Shown here one piece after another: positions 24,109 to 34,500 of a stretch of 64,000 bases of DNA. Below the pieces are notes generated by a model. The model was not told the DNA's origin and searched no databases. It saw only the letters and a list, made by a program, of their open reading frames with translations. Both the position numbers and the translations under genes were made by a program. Source of the stretch: Paralithodes platypus (taxonomy: Eukaryota; Arthropoda; Malacostraca; Decapoda; Lithodidae). The first letter of the stretch is position 1. Every line of letters begins with the position of its first letter. Location of the stretch: contig CM064545.1 in the NCBI GenBank assembly GCA_032716605.1, forward strand, positions 11,563,479 to 11,627,478, in the 5' to 3' direction.

Positions 24109-24585
24109 CAGTGGTTACAGGAGAATTAGCCCCGAAACCAAGTCGCCCCGCTCTTGGACAACGAGTTCGCCCCGTTTATCCCTCCACCACTACCTCCACC
24201 ACTCCTGGAGCTTACCACTTATTTCCATCCCTCCCCCAACCCCTGAGGTCTTCTGTAGTAAAAACTGATGCAAAGAAGGAATTGAGGACATTACTCATTT
24301 GTACTCATTTGTTAGGTTAGGTTAGATTAGGGTTAGGTTTGGTTAGGGTTAGGTTATTTTAGGTTAGGTTAGGTTAGGTTAGGTTAGGTTAGGGTAGGTT
24401 AGGGGAAGGTTAGTTTAGGTTAGGTTAGGTTTGGTTTGGTTTGGTTTGGTTAGATAAATGAATAGGGGGGGAATTCTTCAGTACCCCTTTAGGGTGGAGG
24501 GGGGACATTAACGGGGCGAACTCGCGGCGGGGCTACTTCTCAAAGCGGGGCGAACTCGTTTCAGGGCGAATTCTCCAATATTCCT
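24109..24585. repeat. Interstitial TTAGG block 1 with inverted flanking arms
   Basis: 24311-24450 is a degenerate (TTAGG)n array with GGTTTGGTTT variants toward the right. The flanks 24109-24190 and 24470-24580 are imperfect inverted copies: both contain GGAGAATT, two AGTTCGCCCCG-type motifs and TCCACC in mirrored order. TTAGG is the arthropod telomere repeat. Sequence continues on both sides, so this is not a chromosome end. Confidence 0.75.
24243..24306 (-). pseudogene. CR1 ORF2 fragment abutting the TTAGG array
   Basis: About 62 of these bases match 8802-8867 of the CR1 element, the RT segment that reads FTTEDLS on the minus strand, with few differences. It ends within a few bases of the start of the TTAGG array. 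Confidence 0.8.
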
Positions 24586-25053
24586 CACAGTGCACTCGGT
24601 TTATGGTTATGCATATAGTTATTAATGATTATATAGGGTGACAGTCTTTTATCTACTTATAAATTTTACTGCACATAATATATAGTTACCCGTGCTTAGA
24701 TTTAATCATGAGATATTTAACGTTAATATAGTTATATCGGCATTCCCCCCCCCCCACACACACACACACACACTCACACACATACAGCTGCCACGTGGAA
24801 TTGTGATATAATTATGGTCTCTTCAGGCCTAGCGTGGTTGCTAAGTTTCAGTATATCTTAAATAGTTCCTACGCATGTTTTTCTCTTCCAGAAGCCAATA
24901 GGTATAAGTCATAACATGATTGGTTGTTAAAATATCAGTGGATATATCTTTTTCATGAGCTACCCTGGCAACCTGTAACACGCTGAGTTAGTTGCGAAAG
25001 ATAATAATTGGTAGAAAGTGCGGTCCCTGTGACTCCTGCCAAACCACTATTCC

Positions 25054-25085
<32 letters not shown>

Positions 25086-25204
25086 TGGGTAGAGCCATAA
25101 CATATACTGATATGCGCGTGCATGCAGTGAAACATTAGTGTTTATCGAAACACAAGTGTGTGTGTGTGTGTGTGTGTCTTTAAAAGATTATATTAGCATT
25201 GTTG

Positions 25205-25446
25205 ATTAAAAAGTTTCCCAGAGGTTAGGTTTGCTCAATCGTCTGTTACCCCCTTATCCCCGTACAGCCTCTTTCTCCGTACAGGGACACTAGCTGTTGT
25301 AAGCGTATCAGGTATTGTTCGCATATGAAAAATGCCTCTGAAAGGGTGCAGTCAAAGGCATGTAATCTCTACTCTTCTCCACCATATTGTCTACAATATC
25401 TCCACATTGTGAAAACTGCATGTATATTACTGTTATGCCCTTATTA
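25205..25446 (+). pseudogene. LINE relic, left part (split by the DIRS insertion)
   Basis: 25211-25320 aligns with 13895-14005 of LINE copy 1: TTCCCAGA...GTTTGCTCAA, GTACAGGGACAC, GTATTGTTCGCA. It is more diverged than the other copies. The alignment resumes at 34122, on the far side of the DIRS element. Confidence 0.6.
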
Positions 25447-25449
25447 TAT

Positions 25450-25760
25450 TTATTAGTGGCCCCTCCATCATTGACGAACATGCCTATTACATAAGGCATC
25501 CTCTTCAAACACTAATCCGCCGTAGTTTGAATCTACCGCGCAGAGCATTTAAAAACTGAGGAGCCTTCATCATGAGCGCACGCGACCTCACTCATGGCTT
25601 CAGTCATTATGAATTGGGTTCTCACTACGAAAAAACTTCGTAAAAAAAAAATAAAAATAAAAAATAAGAATAACTATCTAATAAGCTTTCCATCATATCG
25701 TGGATGTACTTGTGTGGATTTCTGACCAGACGCTGATTCAGGCGTCATTCCTCCTTCTCT
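25450..25760 (+). repeat. DIRS left inverted terminal repeat
   Basis: The reverse complement of 33776-34076 with very few differences. A small block near the tip differs (TCC against GTAA after AGTGGCCCC), as is normal in DIRS where left and right tips are not identical. The right copy has a slightly different A-rich tract near 33870-33895. Confidence 0.9.
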
Positions 25761-26074
25761 GCTCTGCGTTCAGCCTGCCCGGACGTGTCTCCCCACGCTC
25801 CGCTGATTCCGCATTTGTTGCGTCCCTAGTGAGTTTTTTCTCATTTGTTTACTCCGGGATGTATCGAGTAAGGTTAGGATATGTGTAGCAGGAGTGTCCT
25901 GGGCTGGTTGCCCGCAGTGCAGTGTATTTTGGGTCGTGTGTTTGGGGCATCTATTTCGGATGTTCCCTCGTGGTCCTGTTGTGGACATGTGAACTTTTTC
26001 ACAGTTAGTTAGCTTGTGTTGCAGGCGGCTTTCATTACGCGTTAGTTATTGCTGCCTTTTATCTGTCTGATGAG

Positions 26075-27472
26075 GTAAGCTTTGCTTACTGACGTTCCCA
26101 GCGTATTTGTCTTCACTTAGTGAAGTTTTTTTCTGGGTCCCGAGTCAGTCTTCCCTTTGCCGGAAGTATTTGCTACAGTGGTGTGTTGGCGGTGGTTCCT
26201 GTTGTGATATTTCCAGTGTTTTGTGTATATTTCAACATTTATTATGCCGTCTACTTAGGCCTAGCCAGCCACGCGTAGCTTTTGCCACATGTACAAGTGT
26301 TATTGTTTATTATTTATAAATATGCCCTACTGTGTCATGTGTATCCGGGTTTTAGTTGTGTATTGGCTAATTCCTCGGACTATGTTTGTTCCTGGTTTAG
26401 TTGTGTATTGGCTAATTCCACGGATTATTGTGTGGACTTAGGTTAGTCGTGCGTGGGTTCCTTCGTGTCCGTTGTACGATCAGATGGTGTCTGTTCGGGG
26501 TGGGTTTCCTTCCGGCGGGTTTTTTCTCGGTTTCACCATGAAAAAAACCCGGCCGAGAGCCGTGTTGGGCCACACGTGGTTTTCACACAGGCTTGTATTC
26601 CCGGCGATGAGGTGTCTGTGGCTCTCCAGGACTGCGTCTCTGTTGGTACCTGGTTTCAGGCACCCTTTGATTCCCGGCGGAATGACTGTACCCATCTATA
26701 AAACGCTGTTCATACGAACATACGTTATGTAGTTTTTCTACCAGGTTTTACAAAAAAAAACACATGAAAAACCTAGCTGTGTTAAGGGCTTTCCTCCCCG
26801 GCGATCTTTTACAAAGAAGTGGGGACAGGAACTAATGGGGTTAACTTTTTGACATCTCACCCGGCGGGAGTACCTTGGTAGGGTGGGATGAACAACTAAG
26901 TCAATTAGTTCATTAACCATTCCATTTTAAGTGATACTATATGTATCGCCGCCTTTATACTTACGGCGATTGAAGGTTCAATTAGGGTTAACATCGTTTT
27001 TCACACCCGGGGGTGCTCCTAGGTGGAGGAAATAAGGAATTTACAATTAAATTTCGAGTTAACCACTTAATTTAGTGATACAATTAGGTATCGCCGCCTT
27101 CAACCTTACGGCGATCTTTTTGTGACAATTCGTTAGGAATCAGATCTCGTGTCAGCCCGCCCTGTGTTATTCTACTAAAATATTTCAAGGGCCGGCGTCT
27201 TTATGGGGGGTTGTTTTTGTTCCAAAAATTGAATCTTAAGACAGTCACCACCAGAAAGACTATAATCGCCATGCTGGACAGTTATATTATGTCAGAGGGT
27301 ATTCTTCACTTTCTTCAAAAGATTTGTTTAGATATTCTGAACCCCGCCGCGTAGCGAGCTGTGATCATTGTGTCATTACATCTCGTTATCCGGTGGGCTA
27401 TTAACACTTGTGTGCGAACATGTTGGGTTAACCTTATGAGCATTAATTCCTGGACATTTTTTTGTTTTCCAG
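26075..27472 (+). other. Candidate leader intron and hairpin repeats of DIRS
   Basis: GAG|GTAAGC at 26072-26080 is a strong 5' splice site. TTTTTTTGTTTTCCAG ending at 27472 is a strong 3' splice site 58 bp before the GAG ATG. The 1.4 kb between them has no ORF. It includes two similar segments of about 140 bp, each ending in a 26-bp hairpin (ATCGCCG...CGGCGAT) at 26945-26970 and 27090-27115. Splicing is inference; the hairpins are directly visible. Confidence 0.4.
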
Positions 27473-27530
27473 AGCTGGGCTGCGGCGGACCAATACAGAC
27501 CCGGCGGTAGTTTCCCCACCAGTCTCTGTC

Positions 27531-30155
27531 ATGGCTACCTCAGCCCCAGTCTTTGCTTTATGCACTACCCCTGATTGTTCCGGTATCCCTATTTTTGCGC
27601 ATACCCGTTGCATAAGGTGTGTTAAATGTCTAGACCGTTCAAGGGGTCTCTGGGTTATGCGTAATTGTTCTTTTTGCTCCCAATTAGCTATCAAGGTCCT
27701 TTGCGATAATGATAAGACCGCGGCAGTAGCTTTAAGAGAAGTACGGCAGCAGATGGCAGCTTACACTACGATTGTTGCGCATAAATCACTTCAATGTGAC
27801 AACGTCCCTCTTTGGGATCGATTGCTGTTTGAACACCCTCCCCCCCCTAAACGTTCCTCTAGAGTCACGAGTTATAAGCCGGCGGAGACTGGTCAGGGTT
27901 CTGTATCTTCGGCTACTACACCAAAACGTCCAAGAGAGCCTACACCCCCGGCGTCCGCCTCATCGTCTCGGGAGAGATCTCGGTCTCGGTCACCTCTCAG
28001 ACGCCAGTCTTCTAGTCTTGCCTCTTCACCAGCGAGTAAGAAGAGTAGGACGGAAAGTTCCACCAGTGGTCACGGCGAGGATTCCTCCAAATCTAAGAGT
28101 AGTTCTCGGTCACACCGTAGCCATAAATCCTCCAAAAAGGATTCCCATAAGAGACAGTCCTCCCTACATTCACCAGCTTCTAGTGCCTCTCATAGTACCT
28201 CTACCTCAGGCAAAGTTTGTGTTAGGCCTCAAGGGTCCTGTGCGGTGCCGGTCCCTAAAGAGGATTTACCTAGTAATATTCTAACCCTGGAATTGGAAAG
28301 TTCAGGTGGTTCAATAATTGAGAATGTTTCAGACTCCCAAGAGAGTGTAGGCCAGGGCCTCGGTGTTTGGCGGTTTGCTCAGCCAGGGTCTGACCACCCA
28401 CGTCCGACTCAAACGAGTCACACAGTAGCTGATGTCCACAGGGAGGCGGCGATCCCATCCTCTATTCCTGACTTATCTTGGCAACAAGGTACCCCAGCTT
28501 CGGCGGGGTCTTCTCAGGAGGATCAGGAGGAAAAAGACGAGGTTTCTATAATTTCGGAGATGGAAGGGCAAGAGTCAGGCTCAGGCTTAGACGCCGCGCT
28601 GGATAGTAATGATTCACCTGTAAGTTCATCATCTAACCAATTTGTTACTGCGCAAGAAATTAATGGGCTACTTACTGATGCTTTATCTAAATTTTTTGGC
28701 CAACAACAGGAAACCCCCACTATGGACTTGGGGGCTCCCACGACAAGTTCTACGGTACGGCCTCTGATGACTTCGATTGCTTTATCTAAGATCCCTAACC
28801 CTCCCACTCTGTCACCATCAGGGGTTACTAAGCCTGCTACGGCGGCATTGACAACTTCAAATGTCAGGGTCATCACAGACGTCAATCCACCCCCTCTAGA
28901 CAAGGCGCCTCTCAGAAAGGTAGCTATGCCCTTGCTTTATGGACCAGACGAGTCATGGGTCCTTTTGACCCCCACTAACCCAGAGCTCGCCCAACCTACC
29001 TTGTCAGGGGAACTCCCGGTACCGCGTGAGTGGGTCATCCAGGGCAATAAATCAAAGAAATTGAGGGCCTTGTATATTTTAGGAAATGTACTAGACGTAA
29101 ACATCAAGGCTATACCTAGTTATTATCACCAAGACTATTTTGTGTATGCTACTAAACCAGCTTTACCCCCTGCCTCAGCTTCAAAACTATTTTCAGACTG
29201 GTCTAAGCTGGATGGGTTTAATGATATTAAGACTCTGTCAGCTCTTATTCCTGAACTTGATTTACAGACCGTCACAGACGAAGCAGCTAATCCAGTTTTG
29301 AAGGTGGGGCAGTTGGGGCCAGGACCTTGGGTAGATTGGGAGATAGAGGCTCAAAACTTTGCAACCACATTCACTTCTAAATCTTCCCACCAGATCCCTC
29401 AGGACACTCATTCTTGGTTCTCCATGCCGGTAGGTTCTGCCGGCGGAGTCCCAGCAGCCTTGTTTTCTTTCCTTGCTGCCCCTAAGATTAATCTTTGTGA
29501 GCTAAAAGACCCCTTCACTACCCCTACCCCTACTCACCTAAACAGAGAATTTAGGCTAAGGGGGAAAGCTTTTCGCCTGTTCTCTCAGTACATAGTGTCT
29601 CATCAGGTGGCTAAGTCTTTACTACGGTCCACTCAGGCAATCGCAGACGCGGATGCCAGAAGATCGGTTGAATTATCCCGGCGACTGCTCCTCCAGTCGT
29701 CAATCCAATCCTTGGGTGACATACGCACCGCCTTGCTTGAGGCGGTACGAGCAAGACAAGATCTCAGAATGTCTTTAGTTCGCAAGCTACCTGATCGCAT
29801 CGCGAATCAGGTGATCATGTCACCAGTGCTTACTCCCTCTTTAATGTCCCCTGAAGTGTGGCGAACGGTGTTCAATATGGCACAGTCCGTTAAGCACAGT
29901 CCCACTCCAGCTAAGAAACCTGCATTTAACTTCCCCAAACCTAGGCCAACTGCTAAAGCTCAGCCAGGGGGATCTAAACCCTTTCTTCTGCCTAAGTCCT
30001 CCCACTCCCCCAAAGGTCAGTACAGGCATAGACAGAGTCGGTTTTCAGGTCAGAGAGGACGTGGCCAGCATAAGCCAGGTCAGGGCCAGTCTTCGGCCAA
30101 CACCAGCCAGCCGGCAAAGCGTCCAGCACCACCAACCCCACCATCAAAAAACTAA
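27531..30155 (+). CDS. DIRS GAG-like protein
   Basis: 874 codons from the first ATG at 27531. The frame continues 23 codons upstream without an ATG. The N-terminus has a Cys/His cluster (CTTPDCSG, HTRCIRCVKC, CSFC) likely to bind zinc. A long Ser/Arg/Lys-rich segment follows (RERSRSRSP, SRSHRSHKSS), then an acidic region, then a folded-looking core (about residues 460-800). The basic C-terminus is rich in Arg, Gln and Gly (GQRGRGQHKPGQGQ) and suits RNA binding. The gene ends on a slippery sequence leading into the RT frame. DIRS GAGs are poorly characterised; a particle or RNA-packaging role is assumed from position. Confidence 0.8.
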   Translation: MATSAPVFALCTTPDCSGIPIFAHTRCIRCVKCLDRSRGLWVMRNCSFCSQLAIKVLCDNDKTAAVALREVRQQMAAYTTIVAHKSLQCDNVPLWDRLLFEHPPPPKRSSRVTSYKPAETGQGSVSSATTPKRPREPTPPASASSSRERSRSRSPLRRQSSSLASSPASKKSRTESSTSGHGEDSSKSKSSSRSHRSHKSSKKDSHKRQSSLHSPASSASHSTSTSGKVCVRPQGSCAVPVPKEDLPSNILTLELESSGGSIIENVSDSQESVGQGLGVWRFAQPGSDHPRPTQTSHTVADVHREAAIPSSIPDLSWQQGTPASAGSSQEDQEEKDEVSIISEMEGQESGSGLDAALDSNDSPVSSSSNQFVTAQEINGLLTDALSKFFGQQQETPTMDLGAPTTSSTVRPLMTSIALSKIPNPPTLSPSGVTKPATAALTTSNVRVITDVNPPPLDKAPLRKVAMPLLYGPDESWVLLTPTNPELAQPTLSGELPVPREWVIQGNKSKKLRALYILGNVLDVNIKAIPSYYHQDYFVYATKPALPPASASKLFSDWSKLDGFNDIKTLSALIPELDLQTVTDEAANPVLKVGQLGPGPWVDWEIEAQNFATTFTSKSSHQIPQDTHSWFSMPVGSAGGVPAALFSFLAAPKINLCELKDPFTTPTPTHLNREFRLRGKAFRLFSQYIVSHQVAKSLLRSTQAIADADARRSVELSRRLLLQSSIQSLGDIRTALLEAVRARQDLRMSLVRKLPDRIANQVIMSPVLTPSLMSPEVWRTVFNMAQSVKHSPTPAKKPAFNFPKPRPTAKAQPGGSKPFLLPKSSHSPKGQYRHRQSRFSGQRGRGQHKPGQGQSSANTSQPAKRPAPPTPPSKN
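30146..30152 (+). other. Putative -1 ribosomal frameshift site (A AAA AAC)
   Basis: In the GAG frame the end reads TCA AAA AAC TAA, so the heptamer is phased exactly as X XXY YYZ and directly precedes the stop. A one-base backward slip continues into the RT frame, which is open from 30074. That frame has no ATG before the RT domain, so another means of expression is needed. Confidence 0.65.
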
Positions 30156-32076
30156 AGTCTCTCTCACTCCCGGTGCCAACCTTAAGGCCGGAGGACCCGA
30201 GGGTAGTACAGCCGGCGAACCCTTGTCTGCTAACTGGGTCGTTCCGAACGTGTCACCAAGCATGGCCTTTAAACACTTGGGCACGGATGGTGGCACGCAA
30301 GGGCATCACTTGGCAGTGGCTCCGGCGACCTCGCTTACGTCAGCCGACAACGGCGAATTTTGTTTCTTTAGAGGTGGAGTCACTGGTCCAGGAAATGATT
30401 GCCAAGAATGTCATCATCCCGGTCCCCCCAAATTACCCTGTATTCACGTCCAAACTATTTTTGGTTCCCAAAAGGGACAGTGTTCAGATGAGGCCGGTCG
30501 TAGACCTGACTTATCTGAACCTTCACATTCACAACGAATCTTTCAGAATGTTAACAGTACACCAAATCAGGCTAACACTTCCGCCGGGAGGTTGGATGTG
30601 TTCACTAGACCTGACAGACGCCTATTGGCACATCTCGGTCAACAAAAGATTTCAAAGGTTTTTGGCCTTACGGATCAGGCACCAAAATTTTGTTTTTCAA
30701 AGGATGCCGTTCGGCTTGAACCTAGCACCTCGATTATTCACGAAATTAGTCCGGCAAGCCCTGATACCATTGTTAAAACAGGGGATCAGAGTGTTCTGGT
30801 ATCTAGACGACTGGCTGGTAGTGGCAGAGACACAACACTTATGCATAAAACATGTCAATATTATTTTAAATCATGTCAAAACTCTAGGCTTCAAGGTAAA
30901 TCTGGTAAAGTCAAACCTTGTTCCCTCACAAGTAATTCAGTGGATAGGGCTGGTCTGGGACACGGCCGCTCTCACTCTGAATCAGAGTGTGGACAATCGC
31001 AACAGGTTTCGCAGGAAACTGTTCATGTTTCTTCACAGTCTGACTACGACGCGGAGGGTCTGGGAGTCTCTGGTAGGCTCTCTCAACTGGATTCAACTAA
31101 CTGTCAAGTTGGGCCGGTTGAAAGTAAAACGATTAATATTGGAAGGCAACAAATATTTCCCGCTCTTACCGGCGGAAAAATTATGGCCCATCCCGAAATT
31201 AATCCACACCTTGCTAGCGGTCTGGGCAAAGAGGGAAACGTTGCATTCAATAATGTCATGGACCTCTCCTCCACCAACAGTATGGGTAGACACGGATGCG
31301 TCAGGCACAATAGGGTGGGGATTTCAGTCAAATCAGGGGCACCAGGGTCAGGGGCTTTGGTCCCACTTAGAAATCTCTCACATCAATGTCAAAGAATTAC
31401 TAGTCCCCTTGTATTTCCTTCAGGCTCACGGCCGGCGTTACAGGGCAAGTCGGTGGCCTTCAGGATGGACAATCTGAATGCAGTTCACTGTATTCAGAAA
31501 CAAGGATCAACGAGGTCAAGGAGGTTGCTAAACGTGTCGGAAGAGATTTTTACTCTCGCCAACAGACTAGACATTTACATTCACGCATCTTATCTCCCAG
31601 GCGTAGCGAACGTCTGGGCAGACGCTCTGTCCCGGAGACAGAGCACGACAGTAGAATGGGAGCTCAAGCAACCCATTTTCAACCTAATGATTGCAGAGCT
31701 CTCCCATCCACAAGTGGATCTTTTTGCGTCCGAGGAGACTCACAAACTCCCTCTATACCTCACCCGCCGGGCGAAAACGCCGGCAGGGGGGCCAGACGCC
31801 CTAGTGACAGACTGGAACAGATGGAGCTCCATCTATCTGTTTCCGCCGCATGATGCGTCACTAATGTGCCACGTAGTGAACAAACTACGAGATTATCGAG
31901 GCTTAGTCTCGCTAATCGCGCCCCTGTGGCCGGCGCAGTTGTGGTACCAGCAATTGAAAACGTGGTGCCCGGACCCGGTGTCGCTCCCGGTCGGGTATTT
32001 CCACTTAGACACGATTGGCAACCTAGCGACCTCGCTGACTTTTGCATTATGGACATTCAGGAGGCCAAGTGGCTAG
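30153..32076 (+). pseudogene. DIRS reverse transcriptase/RNase H, one frameshift
   Basis: The RT frame runs to 31477. It carries FLVPKRDSVQMRPVVDL, CSLDLTDAYWHISV (first catalytic Asp), MPFGLNLAPRLFTK and WYLDDWLVV (YLDD at 30800-30811). RNase H starts at VWVDTDASG with HINVKELL. Near 31430-31436 the reading shifts by one base into the next frame, which continues RNase H (VAFRMDNLNAVHCI, SYLPGVANVWADALSR) and a C-terminal tail to 32076. The shift looks like a single-base loss in a GC-rich GGCCGGCG stretch. It could be a real lesion or an assembly error. The last 28 bp overlap the recombinase gene. Confidence 0.85.
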
Positions 32077-33029
32077 CACCATACGGTAGAGATGTGACCA
32101 ATAAATTAATCAATCAATATACTCAGTCTACGAAACGACAGTATCACTCACATTGGCAAGCTTTTACTTCCTGGATCATCAGAACGGAACAGAATGTGCC
32201 GTCAGTGGCTTTAGTTTTCAATTATTTAAATTATCTGTTTGAGCAGAAACATTTATCTGTGGTAACATTAAAAAATCACTTAACTGCGATTAGAGTGCCC
32301 TTTTTAGACCTGACAGGTCTCTCCATACCGGTGGCGGAGGAAACAGGTTTTATGAGAGCTTGTTTTAAACTTCGCCCACCTCCCCATCAGCTCATGCCTA
32401 CTTGGTCTCTCGACAAAGCCTTGTCTTTACTTCACTCTCGTCTGTACCATAATACTGCAGACTTTGCATTACTCTTAAAAAAGGCGGTTTTCCTTATGGC
32501 TTTGGCCACCGGGAACAGAGTGTCTGAGCTGGCGGAGATGAGCAACACACCTAATTGCCTTAGGTTTGGCAGACTTAATGAATGTATTTACATTGCACCT
32601 TCCCCAGGTTTTGTAGCCAAGAATGAGCACAGTGCACACGTGTTTTCTGAGTTCACGGTGCCGGCGTTAAAAAGGGGTAAGGTGCATCATAATCTATGTC
32701 CAGTGCAAGCTCTAACCAAATATTTGAGAGTAGCTCCTCTTAACCCCCAAGGTGCTTTATGGGTAGCAAGTACGGGTAAACGCTTACTTAAACGACGATT
32801 AGCCTCTCTTCTGGTCGAAGTCATTAAAGAGAGTAATCCCGGCGTTGTGGGTAGGGCCCACGATTTACGCAAATGGGCAGCTTCTTTACGTTTCCTGAAT
32901 TTTTTTTCAGTAGAAGATATCGCGTCCACTCAGTTGTGGGCGTCTAATCATACGTTTTTGTCTAGATACTTGTCAGTTGCTCTAGACAAGCCTTCCTTAC
33001 CATGTATAGCTTTAAGGCAGAGGGTCTAG
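32049..33029 (+). CDS. DIRS tyrosine recombinase
   Basis: 326 codons from ATG 32049; the frame is open upstream to about 31866 without ATG. The N-terminal SAM-like half (TKRQYHSHWQAFTSWI) binds DNA. The catalytic half has the first Arg in TGNRVSEL (32517-32519), His-x-x-Arg in AHDLRKWA (32859-32870), a Trp in QLWASNHTF, and the nucleophile Tyr in FLSRYLSV (32967-32969). All expected catalytic residues are present, so the enzyme appears functional. It would integrate circular DIRS DNA by strand exchange. The start lies inside the end of the RT/RNase H frame, consistent with overlapping DIRS ORFs. Confidence 0.92.
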   Translation: MDIQEAKWLAPYGRDVTNKLINQYTQSTKRQYHSHWQAFTSWIIRTEQNVPSVALVFNYLNYLFEQKHLSVVTLKNHLTAIRVPFLDLTGLSIPVAEETGFMRACFKLRPPPHQLMPTWSLDKALSLLHSRLYHNTADFALLLKKAVFLMALATGNRVSELAEMSNTPNCLRFGRLNECIYIAPSPGFVAKNEHSAHVFSEFTVPALKRGKVHHNLCPVQALTKYLRVAPLNPQGALWVASTGKRLLKRRLASLLVEVIKESNPGVVGRAHDLRKWAASLRFLNFFSVEDIASTQLWASNHTFLSRYLSVALDKPSLPCIALRQRV

Positions 33030-33592
33030 GTGGCCCTGCAGTCACTTTTGTGTATTTTCACGAGAAAGGGGGGGGGGGGGGGGTGCAGTCAGCTGACATA
33101 GGACACCCTAGACCCCGCCGGAGTATAAGAGCTGTGATACAATTTAAGGTTAATGTGATATGAAAATTTCTCAGCGAGAAATTGTGCTAGTACAATGTTA
33201 GTACAAAACAACGGTGTTGTTATAGTAGTTTTAGCTGTGAAAGCAATCTAATATTAAAATAGTGGAGATCCTTTGCAATTTACCTCCACGATTATTTTGG
33301 GGTTTATTATGTGCACATATAAACTTATAACTTGTTATTTTTGTCACCACTCGTTGAGTGGGGTGCCTTTGTACCTGCAGATCTGTGTTCAGAATCTTCA
33401 GGGTTACCCATTTTTTGTCAGACAGGCTTCTTTGAAGCACGCACCTGCCTGAACCCCTTTTTCTTGTATATTTTTGGCCTACGCCACATTTAAATCTATT
33501 CAAAAGTAAGAATACTATGTGGTTGTTTTTTATTATCTGCTTTTATAGAGTTATGATATGATTACGAATGTCCCCCTCCAGTCTTAGAAATC

Positions 33593-33710
33593 AGGCATGT
33601 TCGTCAATGATGGAGGGGCCACTAATAAATTATAGGTTTGACTCCTGTAAGGAGATAAAGAAAACCTAATATTTAGTAGTGGCCCCGTAATCATTGACGA
33701 CTGGGGCCCT
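33593..33710 (+). repeat. DIRS internal complementary region
   Basis: 33593-33634 is the reverse complement of the left tip (about 25447-25489). 33635-33706 is the reverse complement of the right tip (34040-34121). Together they reproduce the right-end/left-end junction of a circular intermediate in antisense, as the DIRS replication model predicts. A G run at 33069-33083 lies upstream in the 3' untranslated region. Confidence 0.9.
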
Positions 33711-33775
33711 CCCGACCGTCCCCTTCCCATTCGTTGATGTATTAAGGATTTTGGTTTACTTGATATGTCAGTGAA

Positions 33776-34076
33776 GGAGGAATGACGCCTGAATCAGCGT
33801 CTGGTCAGAAATCCACACAAGTACATCCACGATATGATGGAAAGCTTATTAGATAGTTATTCTTATTTTCTTTTTGTTTTTATTTTTTACGAAGTTTTTT
33901 CGTAGTGAGAACCCAATTCATAATGACTGAAGCCATGAGTGAGGTCGCGTGCGCTCATGATGAAGGCTCCTCAGTTTTTAAATGCTCTGCGCGGTAGATT
34001 CAAACTACGGCGGATTAGTGTTTGAAGAGGATGCCTTATGTAATAGGCATGTTCGTCAATGATTACGGGGCCACTA
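33776..34076 (-). repeat. DIRS right inverted terminal repeat
   Basis: The reverse complement of 25450-25760. It is followed by a 45-bp right-end extension to 34121 that is not present at the left tip but pairs with the internal complementary region. Confidence 0.9.
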
Positions 34077-34121
34077 CTAAATATTAGGTTTTCTTTATCT
34101 CCTTACAGGAGTCAAACCTAT

Positions 34122-34500
34122 AAATCAGTGTTCTTCAAAGCTGTCCCAGCGTATACCTCTCACTCTGCAGAGACAGAGGGCCACCCACTTCGTAACTCAT
34201 TCCCACCACTTTTCTGCTCACCATTCAAAGCCAACAGTTAACTTAAATTTCCTCGTAATTTGTTCAGCTCAACAAGTAAAGTATGGAATTAACTCCGCAA
34301 ATGTGTCTATCCCTCACCCTATGACTTTGTTCCAAGCTTTGCGTGTCCTGCAGTTACATTCCAGTGCACCTTGAATATGGTTCTGTACTAAGCATTCTGT
34401 TCTGACTGGGGTAAGGGGGACAATAGGACGTCAAATTGTTTATAAGTAGTTTTGCCTCTTGTCTCTTTCATACACAGAGAAACAATGTATTAGGTAAAGG
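34122..34500 (+). pseudogene. LINE relic, right part
   Basis: This continues the alignment to LINE copy 1 interrupted at 25446. It includes a frame resembling SSTSKVWN and YPSPYDF where copy 1 has STAELWNSLP and FPSSYDL, then a 3' tail TTTTGCCTCTTGTCTC matching the family end near 14445. Highly degraded. Confidence 0.55.

Larger units (their letters stand above)
25447..34121 (+). mobile_element. DIRS-like tyrosine-recombinase retrotransposon, near complete
   Basis: It has the full DIRS ground plan: inverted terminal repeats of about 300 bp (25450-25760 and 33776-34076), GAG, RT plus RNase H, tyrosine recombinase, and an internal complementary region (33593-33710). The internal region pairs with the left terminus and with the right-end extension to 34121. 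At about 8.7 kb it is long for the class, mainly because of a 1.7-kb leader. No target duplication is seen, as expected for recombinase-mediated integration. One frameshift interrupts RNase H; otherwise the genes are open. Confidence 0.92.

Noticed and set aside
31430..31436. Programmed frameshift within DIRS RNase H
   Set aside because: No slippery sequence is present and the break falls inside a domain; a single-base loss or sequencing error is simpler.
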